A DNA stretch of 64,000 nt. It comes from Dryomyza anilis. Taxonomy: Eukaryota; Arthropoda; Insecta; Diptera; Dryomyzidae. The DNA lies in contig OX638133.1 in assembly GCA_951804985.1 (NCBI GenBank), forward strand, positions 10,436,501 to 10,500,500, given 5' to 3'. The notes beneath the pieces were generated by a model. The model was not told the origin of the DNA and ran no database searches. It was given only the letters and a program-made list of their open reading frames with translations. Shown here piece after piece: positions 33,139 through 43,174 of the stretch (position 1 is the first letter of the stretch; each line of letters opens with the position of its first letter). Both the position numbers and the translations under genes were made by a program.

Positions 33139-33837
33139 TAACGGTTCATACTGCTACTTCGACTTATACTAGTATTTTTAATATCCGTTTTTATTATATC
33201 TCAGAATTGCAAATGATCACAATTTTATGATATCGTAAAACATGACAATACCACACACACACAGTAGGTTGACATAAAAGAAAGTTGTCACTATGCTAGT
33301 TGAGTAATTAAAACATATTTTAAATAAAATAGGTCAATAGAGCAGTATTTTATAACTACATTTTTGTTATATATTATATTAAAAAAAAAATACCATGCGA
33401 TACCATTTCAAAAAAACGCTATTAAATGAATCATTAATTATAGACTTTTCTTTGCTCAAGTAAAATAAGATTTGTGAATGATACGGATTATATTATTCAC
33501 ATAATAACTAAACAAGTTTTTGATTGAATTAATAAAATTATTAATCTGTTTGTATGAAAAAGTTAAAATAAAAACATAAATAAGCCCTAGTAAATTAATC
33601 TATTTTCGGATTCTGATAAAATAAAAATAGATCAATTATCGATTATGAGTCAATCTCAACTTCGTCTAAGATTTTGGAATTTGTTTAAAAATATCAGTTT
33701 GTTTTTAGCATGAAATAGAGTCGAATAACTTTGGTATCACTTATTTAAATTATGCAAATTAGACGCGTTTGAAAGATGGTACTACATGTCATCATAATTT
33801 TTAAATCATTTATAAAACCTTAGAACATATTTTTATT
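33139..33837. other. AT-rich intergenic DNA
   Basis: A short (CA)n run lies at 33253-33262. No gene or repeat family was recognised. Confidence 0.4.
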
Positions 33838-35060
33838 TTGCAATATGGTTTCCGTAGGACCAGATCCACCGGTTAATGGCGGTCCTCTCCGAAAAGTGGA
33901 ATAACTGTATTCACCTTTTCGGGGAGAGTAAGGGTGTTGCTCTTGATATTTCCAAGGCTTTTTATCAAATGTGGCATGAGGCCTCTATCAAAACTAATTG
34001 CATATGGTGTCAGTAATTTTTTTACTCGATGGATATCGAGTTTTCTCCAGGATCGTTCAATACAAGTTGCGATGGATGGTGTTTTCTCAGAACAACATTC
34101 CATCAATTCTGGAGTCCCGCAAGGTTCCGTCCTATCCCCGTCCCTATTTGTGGTTTTTATCAATGACCTTCTGTCATCGACCCAGAACCTAATCCATTCC
34201 TTTGCAGATGACAGTAACATTTGTCATTCGTATTCGTTCAACAAGCGTCCAAACTCTTTGGAGATTGAAAGTAAAAGTCGCTCAATGAATGACACACTCA
34301 ATAGTGACCTGAAAACAATTTCCGAGTGGGGTCTTGCTAACAGAGTTGATTTTAATGCAAGCAAGACCCAATGTTGTCTGTTATCTCACAAAAAAATGGA
34401 TTCACCCCTCCTTACCCTCAATATGAACTCTGTGGATATTGCGCAGTCAACTGCTCTTGACGTTCTGGGCATATCAATTCAATGTGACCTCCGTAGGAAT
34501 GATCACATATTTGATGTGTCGAAAGAAGCGGCCAAGTGCCTCGGTTTTTTGAAACGGTGTAATACATACTTTACTCACGCTGACTTGTGCATTGTCGACA
34601 CCACCTATATTCGGCATAAGATGGAATACAATTCACACATATGGGCAGGGGCTTCAAAATCTTCTTTGAAGTTCCTGGATCGAATTCAACAACGTGCAAT
34701 ATATTTAATAGGGAATGAAAATATTTCATACTCTATTAGTTCTCTCGAGCACCGAAGGACCGTAGAGTGTGTAAGCCTGTTTTATAGGTATTACAATGGT
34801 TAGTGTTCAAAGAAAATACATGGTCTGATTCCACCAGGTCGTGTGTTCTCTCGTTCTACTAGGACATCAACCAACAGAACTTCGCATTACAGAGAGAATT
34901 CGTTCTTCAGTCGCACGATACGTTTGTGGAATAATCCACCTGCGTCTGTTTTTCCCGACAATTATAATATGGGGAAATTTAAAGCAAACCTCCACCGACA
35001 CTACTCTATCTTTCCCCCTCCCTTAAACCTATAATCCTTTCTTACGATCAACACTGTGCA
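33838..35060 (+). pseudogene. 5'-truncated non-LTR retrotransposon, reverse transcriptase region
   Basis: The reading begins at QYGFRRTRST, the conserved RT block just before the catalytic domain, and continues with ALDISKAF in one frame. A frameshift near 33985-33996 moves the rest to the next frame: SGVPQGSVLSPSLFVVFIND, then SFADDSN with the catalytic Asp pair, FNASKTQCCL, LGFLKRCNTYF and MEYNSHIWAGASKS. An in-frame TAG interrupts at 34801-34803; the same frame resumes to 35034 with HYRENSFFSRTIRLWNNP. The motif set fits Jockey/CR1-type LINEs. Endonuclease and ORF1 are absent. The 3' tail ends near ACACTGTGCATTGCATGAAT. It is a dead copy. Confidence 0.9.
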
Positions 35061-35065
35061 TTGCA

Positions 35066-35165
35066 TGAATAGGGGTAAGTCACATGGGTAAGTTCGTTCA
35101 CATAAGATTGGCTTTTATAGTCGGTCTGGCCCGAATATGGAATACCCTACACTTTGGTGGGGATA
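35066..35165 (-). mobile_element. mini-me fragment, second subfamily
   Basis: GTAAGTCACATGGGTAAGTT, TATAGTCGGTCTGGCCCGAA and ATACCCTACACTTTGGTGGG match, in reverse, the end of the 45.4 kb copy. It lies directly after the retrotransposon tail. Confidence 0.7.
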
Positions 35166-35280
35166 TTAATGTCGGAAATTTAATTGTATACTAACTTATT
35201 AAAGTTCTTATGTTGAACATTCTCACACTCAGAATACTATTTACATACCAGAAATTTACGTCGTATATTTTTTTTTTTAA

Positions 35281-35455
35281 TTCACCACACTGAACAAAAT
35301 CAACCACACTGAAATTTACCACACCGAAACTCACCATACTAAAACTCACCATAATAAAACTCACCACACTAAAACTCATCACACGAAATCTAATCACACT
35401 AAAACTCACCCCACTAAAACTCAACACATTAAAACTCACAACACTATAACTTCTA
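35281..35455. repeat. 15 bp tandem repeat, AAAACTCACCACACT
   Basis: About eleven units of the form AAAACTCACCACACT with single-base variants (CCATACT, CATAAT, CCCCACT). The opposite strand gives an SFSVV repeat frame, which is not a gene. ACGGGGAACAAGTCTAACGG and similar ACGGG words follow to 35505. Confidence 0.8.
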
Positions 35456-35988
35456 CTTGGAAACGCTTTACGGGGAACAAGTCTAACGGGAAAATATTCT
35501 ACGGGGATTACTTTTTTCTTGATTATTTTCAAATAATCTGAAAATAATCTAAAAATTTTTGTGAAAATAATCAAAAAAGAGTAGTCCGAATACTAGTTTT
35601 TGATTCTTTTAAAGTAGTCTTGAAAATAATCAAATCACTTTTTCATTATTTCTAATCGTAAACAACTAACAAAGAATCGTAATTAAAATTTTTGATATCA
35701 ACTACCAAAGAATCGAAATCATTTAGTAGTCATTACAAAAGTATTCATTACTTTTACAGCTCTGCTAGTCACAAAGAAAGTTTGAATGAAAACCGCAACA
35801 TTTAATAAAATACATGACCTTTTTGATATAAAATACCGCATACGCAATTTTAGTTATTCAAAAACCTTATATCTTTAACTGCATTTCATAAAAATTATTT
35901 TTTATATTTTAATTAATATATTATTTTATTATTTTTTTATTTCATTTTTTTTTTTATTTTCCTTTCAACAATAATTTTAACAATAATT

Positions 35989-36498
35989 TTAACCATAGAA
36001 ACCGCCGCCGTAACCACCTCCATAACCGCCTCCGAAACCACCATAACGATTCACCACACGTGTACGCGTCACAACGCGTGTTCGTTGAAAACCGCCACCA
36101 AAGCCACCCCCATAACCGCCCCCATAACCACCACCAAAACCTCCACCATATCGGGGTGGACCAAAAGGTGGTGGTGGTCGTCCATAACCAAATTGTCTGA
36201 CTACACGTGGCGCACCATCCTGATCTTTTGCGTCTCCTTCGATCGTAATTAATTCTTCAACCAAAGGTTCTCCCACCTGTGGTTCTGGTGTTACATTATC
36301 CATGGCAGCGATCATTTCCTTTGCCTCTGTTTGTGGAACATCATCAATCAAGATTAATTGTTCTGCCAGTGGTTGTGAGACCTGTGGTGGAGGTGTTATC
36401 ATCTCTGTGGCCATAGCAGCAACATCCTCTTGAGCGTTGCCACCCGGTGCACAAAGCAACAAAGTCGCAACGAGCAGACTAATTAATGAGAAGCTCAT
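35989..36498 (-). CDS. Secreted glycine/tyrosine-rich protein with duplicated pro-region
   Basis: The 169-residue protein has a signal peptide (1-22, MSFSLISLLVATLLLCAPGG), then a pro-region that is a tandem duplication: residues 27-53 (AAMATEMITPPPQVSQPLAE...) and 64-89 (AAMDNVTPEPQVGEPLVEEL...). It ends PRVVRQFGYG, with a likely cut after Arg101, then Pro-rich PPPPFGPPR. The tail is GGGFGGGYGGGYGG, a basic RTRVVTRTRVVNR insert (139-151), and again GGGYGGG ending FYG. The RQFGYG junction and FYG end match the 5.4 kb gene. A TATAAAAC box lies upstream and AATAAA at 35925-35930. Probable cuticle or matrix structural protein; a glycine-rich peptide precursor is the alternative. Confidence 0.85.
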   Translation of the reverse strand: MSFSLISLLVATLLLCAPGGNAQEDVAAMATEMITPPPQVSQPLAEQLILIDDVPQTEAKEMIAAMDNVTPEPQVGEPLVEELITIEGDAKDQDGAPRVVRQFGYGRPPPPFGPPRYGGGFGGGYGGGYGGGFGGGFQRTRVVTRTRVVNRYGGFGGGYGGGYGGGFYG

Positions 36499-36546
36499 TG
36501 TACTGAGTAAAAGTTTGAACTAAAGTTTCGACTCGATTTTCACAAA

Positions 36547-36554
36547 GTTTTATA
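36547..36554 (-). promoter_or_regulatory. TATA box of the 36.0 kb gene
   Basis: The complement reads TATAAAAC, 49 bases upstream of the ATG at 36498, which leaves a leader of only about 20 nucleotides. Confidence 0.65.
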
Positions 36555-37047
36555 TTCTAACTGGCAAAAATTAAATACGCATTTTTTTTGCTTTTACTTT
36601 GTTTTGGGTATTTGGAGATCAATTGCGTCTTGACATTGAAATTATAGTTGGGTTTTTTTCAGAGGAATATTAATGTTGATTTTTAATAATAATTTGAGCT
36701 CATTACCGAAATACTTCACGGAAGTTTAAGGTATTAACAAAGGCACAGTGGGCAAGAGAGAATTGTGATCTATAAAAATGATAGGTAATTTAAACGAATA
36801 AGAAAAATTAAATGATATGGGCGGAATTTTAATTTGTACTAGGGTATAGAATAACCTACGTCTTGGTGAAGATATTAATGTGTGTTAATGAGTTGTACTA
36901 CAAAATTTTTGAATTATTCATTTTGCAGACTGAATACACCCAAAATACAATTCCCAAAAATTAATGAAATGCTGTGTTTTAAAATTAATTACCAAACATT
37001 CTGTATTAGGGCATTAATTAGTATCTGAGGGGTATTCTTGAAAATTT
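36555..37047. other. 5' flank of the 36.0 kb gene and intergenic DNA
   Basis: GTACTAGGGTATAGAATAAC at 36837 looks like a remnant of the CCCTAGTAG MITE end or a mini-me end joined to CTTGGTGAAGATATTAATGT. No gene. Confidence 0.4.
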
Positions 37048-37480
37048 GAAAAAATAATCGACGTAAACATAGCAACCGATAAATTATTTGCTGCATTGAC
37101 AGACAAATAATAATATTAGCAAACGGAATTGCTGATTTAACGAAGAACAACAAATGTTTTCATTAAATTAATGAATTTAAAACAGGGATAGAAAAGATTT
37201 GTTTGAATATGATTGAATGTAATTAAAAAGTAATACGAAATTACCATACATGTATTAGGAATGAAGTGTAATTAAATTATAATCGAAATTGAATTTCTTT
37301 TTGCTCACGTGTAAACATTATTATATTGTCCGGCAGAATCTGTTAAATTTGCCATACATATGTTACAATGCCAACATAAAATTTTAATTGTATTTGAATA
37401 AACTGTTTCTTGGCAATTTACTTGGTTAAAACTATGCTTCGAAACACAGAAAATGTTAATCATTTATAATAATTTAAGAC

Positions 37481-37790
37481 GAAGTTGACAACGTTGTGCA
37501 GCATATTCTACCGACGCCATCTTTTGCCATCGTTTGAACATATTGATGTTTAAAAACAAACAAAAAAGAAATAGGATTTAAATAAATGTATTCTTTCAAC
37601 ATTCTTCTTGTATACGAAGTTGGCACTCGTTGAGCAGAATTTTCTACCTACGTCGCTTTTGTCGTCGTTTGAGGATCATTTTAAACATACTGATGTTTGA
37701 AAACAAACAAAAAATGAATTCTTGTATATAAAGTTGACACTCGTTGATGGGCATTTTATGCGTACGTGTTGTTTTTTGAGAAAACGTGTT
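37481..37790. repeat. Imperfect tandem repeat, about 135 bp units
   Basis: GAAGTTGACAACGTTG, GAAGTTGGCACTCGTTG and AAGTTGACACTCGTTG start three units at 37481, 37616 and 37727. The first two share CTACCGACG/CTACCTACG, CTTTTG, TCGTTTGA, a CATAYTGATGTTT word and AAAACAAACAAAAAA. The third unit is truncated. Confidence 0.65.
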
Positions 37791-38546
37791 CGCGTCGGTA
37801 GTAATTTTGTTATTTGTAAATTAAATAAATATATAAATTGTGTTATAAAAAGTACTAATAGTAACAAAGTATAATATAGTGCAGTATATAATTTCTGAAA
37901 CTAATGTGAAAAAACCACAAATAAAAATCAGTGTTTCGATTTTCAAACAGAATTCGGCATGTTTTTTTACAAAAGCCTCCGTGAATTCCTTGCCTACGAT
38001 ATGTGCTGTACTGAGATCAACTGTAACTGGCCTGTAACGAGCCTGGGTCGTCTGGTTTAGCGTCTGCTAATTTATTTATGCATTTAAGAATGTGTATATA
38101 ATATAATTTTCCACTGTGCATATTTAAAGATTTTTAATAAAAATAAATAAAAAAAAACAACATTTTATTTTTGTTTTATTTTCAGAATTTTTTTTCCAAA
38201 AATACTTAAATATGTTTCTATGCAAACATACTACTTTTTGTACTGAAACAATTGATATGTTTCACTGGAAACATAGTTATATTCAGGTCGTTCAAAATCA
38301 TGTTTTAATTTGAACATATTTATGTTTCGATTAAAATATTTATTTTTTTTGGATGTAGTAATTATTATGTTTCCATTAGAACATACACCATTTTAAGGAG
38401 CAACATTAAAATGTTTCCGTGATATTATAATGTAAGTCAGAGCTCATTACAACACTGTTCAAGCCTCAATACAACCCTGTTTACAAATGATTTATCAGTC
38501 AATTACATATTATGTTTACATAAAATTCTAAACATACATGTTAATG

Positions 38547-38588
38547 CCTGCAAAATTATGTTTGGGAGAGCCCTTTTTGGCAGCGTGT
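38547..38588. repeat. Repeat end shared with 56.3 kb
   Basis: AATGCCTGCAAAATTATGTT then TGGGAGAGCCCTTTTTGGCA GC is nearly identical to 56298-56345. In both places it is preceded by several hundred bases rich in TATGTTT/AAACATA words, which marks a transposon family end. Confidence 0.7.
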
Positions 38589-38650
38589 AGCTGGATTGAT
38601 TAATGAATGCAATTAATATCGGTTGCTATATTTACGTCGATTATTTTTTC

Positions 38651-39024
38651 TATGTAATACAACGTCTACTCATTTGATTTTGTTCATTTTAAAATAATAC
38701 CACAGTGCAACAGCACATATCTTCAATTATAGCTCTGGGTGATTTTTGTTTACTTGTCTAAAAAAAAAAATACAGCTCGTGCTTTTAGCCGTAGTATGAA
38801 CATAATAACCACTTATCATGCAACGTCATTTGACAACCGGTTAAATAGATATTTTTGACAATTCATTGACCGCATGACCTCAAGCTGTGAGAAGACTTTG
38901 TTTATAAATTAAAACTCACCACGATCGTTTTAAGATCTAGGTGCTTTTAAGAATAAACGTTATTGGAGTGCCATAAAATTGTAATAAAAACAATTATTTC
39001 TCTTTTATTTACATATTCGATCGA
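38651..39024. other. 3' flank of the 39.1 kb gene
   Basis: AT-rich. TTTATT at 39025-39030 supplies a minus-strand AATAAA about 40 bases past the stop codon. No other feature. Confidence 0.5.
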
Positions 39025-39067
39025 TTTATTCAGCACATATTATATATTTACAAAGTTATCACTTAAA

Positions 39068-39607
39068 TTAACCTATGAAACCCGCACCGAAACCGAATCC
39101 TTTGGCAGAATAGCTCTGTCGAAATTTACCAAATCCAGCACCAAATCCACCACCGCCATATCCACCACCATATCCACCACCATATCCACCGCCATAACCA
39201 AAACCAGTGCCATAACTAGGTACAGTTTGTAGTGTTGATATTGTTGAGACCGCAGGAACTGATGTGTAGACCGGTACCGTGCTTACCACGGGCACTGATT
39301 GTATAACGGTCGAACTATAGATGGGCGCACTATAGATGGGTGAACTGTAAATGGGTGCGGCGGGTGCACTTATGCCACCAGCAACAAAACCACCTCCCAC
39401 TACACCACCTCCAATGTGACGTGCGTTACGCTGTAAAGCTTCATTTTCAATATTACTATTATCCGTTAGTTCCAAATTTCCCAATTCTAGTGTATTTGGT
39501 GACTCAGCGGTAAAATCACCGCTTGGATAAGCAATTGTCCCATTCCATGCGGTTATCGCCAAAATTATCAAAACACAAAATGTTTGATGTTTATCGAGAA
39601 ATAACAT
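39068..39607 (-). CDS. Secreted glycine-rich protein with Pro/Val/Ser/Tyr repeats
   Basis: The 179-residue protein has a signal peptide (1-26, ending GTIA), an acidic pro-region with ENEALQRNAR (54-63), a Gly/Ala stretch, and short repeats IYSSP/IYSAP/IYSST (87-100). A VPVVSTVPVYTSVPAVST region and TLQTVPSYG follow, then GGGYGGGYGGGYGGGG and the end GKFRQSYSAKGFGFGAGFIG. The C-terminal KFRQSY block and the VPVV/TLQTVP region match the 42.5 kb gene, making these divergent paralogues. The IYSAP and VPVV repeats are typical of cuticle-type low-complexity proteins. Start is the first ATG after the TATA box (TATAAAAA at 39686-39693). Confidence 0.86.
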   Translation of the reverse strand: MLFLDKHQTFCVLIILAITAWNGTIAYPSGDFTAESPNTLELGNLELTDNSNIENEALQRNARHIGGGVVGGGFVAGGISAPAAPIYSSPIYSAPIYSSTVIQSVPVVSTVPVYTSVPAVSTISTLQTVPSYGTGFGYGGGYGGGYGGGYGGGGFGAGFGKFRQSYSAKGFGFGAGFIG

Positions 39608-39685
39608 TTTTGTATAACTTATTAAATTTATTTAAAATTGTTCGTATTTTTTCGTTCAGCGAATGTTTTTGGAATTATATTAAAT

Positions 39686-39693
39686 TTTTTATA
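39686..39693 (-). promoter_or_regulatory. TATA box of the 39.1 kb gene
   Basis: The complement reads TATAAAAA, 79 bases upstream of the ATG at 39607. Confidence 0.6.
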
Positions 39694-40079
39694 TGTACGT
39701 TCAGTTGTCTTTCACGATCGATACTACTCTGTAGACTGCTGAAATATTTCTGTTCGGATTTGGCCAAAATTGTTCTCTTATTATGTATGCAAATTACAAA
39801 GAAATTATGTTCAATAATTAGGTGCGAAGTTTGTATATTTTATTATCACATATAGGTTCTTTTTTTCAGTAATACACATGATATGGCTTAGGGTTTATGT
39901 GTGGCAGGGGTGAACTGGGCTCTCTCGTTGGGCCAGTCAATAAATGAATGGTTTATGAAATAAGTTAAAAATCTTTACATTCTATACACTAAATACACTC
40001 CAATTTAAACAGAAATATAGCTCCCTCTAAAAGAATAAACCTATTTCGAAGGCCAGTGTTTCAGTCACATTTTTCAATT
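39694..40079. other. Intergenic DNA
   Basis: CTTTCACGATCGATACTACT and neighbouring GC-richer sequence just upstream of the TATA box may be promoter-proximal. The rest is AT-rich. Confidence 0.4.
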
Positions 40080-40695
40080 AAAGCAGGTTTAAACTAGATT
40101 TCATATTGTATACATTTATACATATCACAAATATATAAATTGCCATATTAACTCACTTCTGATCTGTCTGTTTAAAGATATTCGAAATTGTGTGGAACGA
40201 AGGCCAGTTTTTCAGTGCTAGTTTAAACGTAATTTAAACTCTGTTTAGTTAAAATTCTCTTTAAACTAAACGCAGTTTTTCAGTTATAGTTTAAAATGAA
40301 CACAGATCAAGACAATACATATGGCACCACTGATTGACAAATAATTCTCTCGATTATGAAAAATGTCATTCAAAATTAAATAAATACAAAAAAAATGTTT
40401 CAGACATATAAAATTAATGTACCTAACTTTAAATTTTAGTAATAGATCGAGCAACTAAAGTGCACGTGAGAATTTATTTTTAATGTATAGTGTTCAAAAA
40501 TACAAAAATTAATAATAATTTGTGAAACAACACAGCGACAGAAAATGGTGAATAGTGTTGTGCGAAAATTTCATGTAAAAAACTTTGAAAGTTTAAACGA
40601 AGTTTAAAACTTCAGCATCGGTCGTTTAAACTAAGTTTAAATGACGGTTGAAGTTCACAAAAAAACATTTCTGTTTTTAAATGAAGTTTAAACCA
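40080..40695. repeat. AGTTTAAACT-palindrome repeat region
   Basis: Palindromic words such as GTTTAAACTAG, TTTAAACGAAGTTTAAA and GTTTAAACTAAGTTTAAA recur at about 40086, 40213, 40262, 40590 and 40625. The 27.3-27.9 kb block is similar. No gene. Confidence 0.5.
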
Positions 40696-42398
40696 TTATA
40701 TATGGCAAAGATTAAACTAGGTCTGTACTTGGACTGAACAATTCACCATTATAGGTTAGTCTCACACGAAACCCCGTTAGGTACCACACTTGCAATGACA
40801 AAAACTTTAGTAAATAGTATATCGTCGATGATACTGCAATACCGCTCAACAACATGTGAAACAAACAGGGTTTAATTGATATTTTTATCAAATATATTAG
40901 ATAAACTATAACATACTTAATTGCAGAACAGAGACACAACGGGTTTTTCTTCTGTAAAAGAAATTTTGTAGCCGATATTCGAAATTGTATATATGGGGTA
41001 TTGCAGTATTGGTTATTTGAAATTAAAAATACATCTGTCGTGCATGTTCTAAAATTTAATTTTGAACGAAATTTAAATACTTTACAATAAATTTAATAGT
41101 TTTGATAGTTATAAAAATGTATCGTAAATAAAAAAATTAGTTTAATTGATGGTATTAAAATTACTCTGCAGTGAAATCTCAACTAGTAACATAAATATGT
41201 AGTATTCAAATTAGTAACCAAGTTTCAAGATCGGTAACTAGTTAAAATGGATGCATAGAACACCAGTTAAAAAATTGTTTCGTAGAGGAACGTGTCAAAA
41301 TTGTCAAAAACCAAATACATTTTGATATACAAATTACATAATATTTATTTATTACATAATTACAGTTCATTGTATGAAATTGGGGTCGAATTCGGGCTAG
41401 TTGTGTGTCTACGGAGAACTAGATCAATACTTGTATACAACTAGTCCTTTACACTGTATGGTTTATACTGCCAAAAATCATTTTAATAATATTTTAAATA
41501 AATAAAAATTATTTATTATATTTTTCTATAACATTTTTTGGGCCGGTTAAAAGCAATAAAATTCGGCAAGACCTAAGTTCACCCCTGTAGAGCCGTCAAA
41601 TTGATACAAAACTAAAACTTTTCATAGATTCTAATATTTAAATTTTTATTGTACAGTATTATGTGACATATATTTATATAAATCATAGACTGTATAATTT
41701 AAGATTGATTTCGTTTATTCTCACTTTTCTTTAATTTTTCTAAATATTCAATATATTATGTGGGTTGTAATTTTATCCAATTTTATAAATTGGATAAAAT
41801 TCACTCTTCATAATTGATAAATTTCTAATCTCGAAAGACCCTCGATAAAATCTGTCAAATATTCTCCGATTTCTACAAACAAATATAAATTACGTTTAAT
41901 TTAATATTTTGGATATAGTTATTATATAGTTATTTTATAATGCATTGTGTGATTAATATGCCTATTTTGGCACCATGATTTATATGTAACTAGAATTATG
42001 CATGTTTGGCATAATATACAGTTCTCAGACCCCGTTTTGAAGCTTCAGATTTTGATTTTGAGTAACGTACAATTACAGTAAAAAAAATATACAAAAACAT
42101 ATTTTGTAGACATTGTCCGTTGTTAGTCTTCTCCGTTCAAAAATGTTTACCAAGTAAATCCCACCAAATTAGCATCATCCATTGAAGGTCATTAACACTC
42201 AGAGTCTACAATGTACCACGTGAATAAATAGATGCCACTGTTAAATGGATATCCCATGGACACTTTAAAAAACCCCAAGTACAAATTAAATAAATGTTTT
42301 TGGGAAATCTACGAATAGTTTACATTTCGAGTCAACATGCCAAATGGCCACAACAAAGGGTGTAAAGGCAGGTGCTAAAGTGTCGAAAACCGTTCGTG
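40696..42398. other. Intergenic DNA between the paralogous genes
   Basis: Mostly AT-rich. A perfect hairpin with 15-base arms (AATTTTATCCAATTT, loop TAT) lies at 41769-41801. The last 100 bases are the likely proximal promoter of the 42.5 kb gene. No gene. Confidence 0.45.
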
Positions 42399-42406
42399 TA
42401 TAAAAG
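42399..42406 (+). promoter_or_regulatory. TATA box of the 42.5 kb gene
   Basis: TATAAAAG lies 77 bases upstream of the ATG, with an initiator-like TTAGACT at about 42431. Confidence 0.78.
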
Positions 42407-42475
42407 AGAAAAACGATCATGATTTGTTGTTTAGACTGTAACGAACTAAGAAAGTAACTGAACTGAAAAACAAAA

Positions 42476-43027
42476 GTGATGTTACTAAAATTGTGTGGAC
42501 TTCTTTTAACATTGTCTTTGGTATTGACCACTGCCATCGTCGTGCCAACGGATATTGGTAACACGGCGAATTCAGAGGAGCGACAAACAAGATCGTTATT
42601 CGCTGGTGGTACTACCGGAGTTATTAGTGATCTGGGAGCTCAACAAATCAATACCGTGCAGACATTACAAACGGTACCAGTTGTGTCAAATGTGCAAACA
42701 GTGCAACATGTACCAGTGGTACAAAATGTGCAGACCGTACAACATGTCCCGGTAGTGTCGACTACAGTGCAACAGCAGCAGCAGTTGCAGCCAGTTTTAG
42801 GCGGCTTCGGTGGCGGTGGTATTGGTGTGGGTGGCTTTGCAGGCGCAGGTTTTGGCGGCGGCTTTCATAAATATCGTGAATCGTATACATTTAGATCGCG
42901 CGGCTTTAGCGGTGGTTTGGGTGGTTTTGGCGGTGGCGGATTTAGAGCGCGTTACGTGCAAAAACATGCGGGTGGTTTTGTCGGAGCAGGCGGCGGCGCT
43001 GTATTTGGCGGCGGTCTATTGGGTTAA
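42476..43027 (+). CDS. Secreted glycine-rich protein with VPVV repeats, paralogue of the 39.1 kb gene
   Basis: The 183-residue protein starts MMLLKLCGLLLTLSLVLTTA (the second Met could also serve). A short pro-region ends EERQTRS (35-40). NVQTVQHVPVV occurs twice (72-82, 84-94) after TLQTVPVVS, then a Gln run. The tail is Gly-rich with HKYRESYTFRSRGF (131-144) and ends GGGLLG. Spacing of VPVV repeats, Gly tail and the K(F/Y)R(Q/E)SY block parallels the 39.1 kb gene, although only short stretches are identical. AATAAA is at 43087-43092. The two genes are divergently transcribed with about 2.9 kb between their start codons. Probable cuticle or matrix protein. Confidence 0.86.
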   Translation: MMLLKLCGLLLTLSLVLTTAIVVPTDIGNTANSEERQTRSLFAGGTTGVISDLGAQQINTVQTLQTVPVVSNVQTVQHVPVVQNVQTVQHVPVVSTTVQQQQQLQPVLGGFGGGGIGVGGFAGAGFGGGFHKYRESYTFRSRGFSGGLGGFGGGGFRARYVQKHAGGFVGAGGGAVFGGGLLG

Positions 43028-43174
43028 AGTACTTTAAGTTTATTTTATATTTTTTTTATGTTAATTATTGAATATAATTATAAAATAATAAAAAATATGT
43101 AGTATTAAATACTTCTTATCTGTTTTATACAAAATTTCCAAATATTTCCTAATGGGTTAATTATTCAACAAAGA

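Larger units (their letters stand above)
37048..38650. mobile_element. Candidate 1.6 kb element with 34 bp inverted arms
   Basis: GAAAAAATAATCGACGTAAA plus CATAGCAACCGATA at 37048-37081 is matched in reverse complement at 38617-38650 with one mismatch; weaker pairing continues inward (TTATTTGCTGCATT/AATGCAATTAAT). Between them are the tandem repeats at 37481-37790 and a segment rich in ATGTTTC/GAAACAT words whose end (38547-38588) recurs at 56298-56345. No protein is encoded. Outer boundaries and target duplication are not resolved. Confidence 0.5.

Noticed and set aside
35191..35574. 127-codon minus-strand frame with SFSVV repeats
   Set aside because: It is the translation of the 15 bp tandem repeat at 35281-35455.
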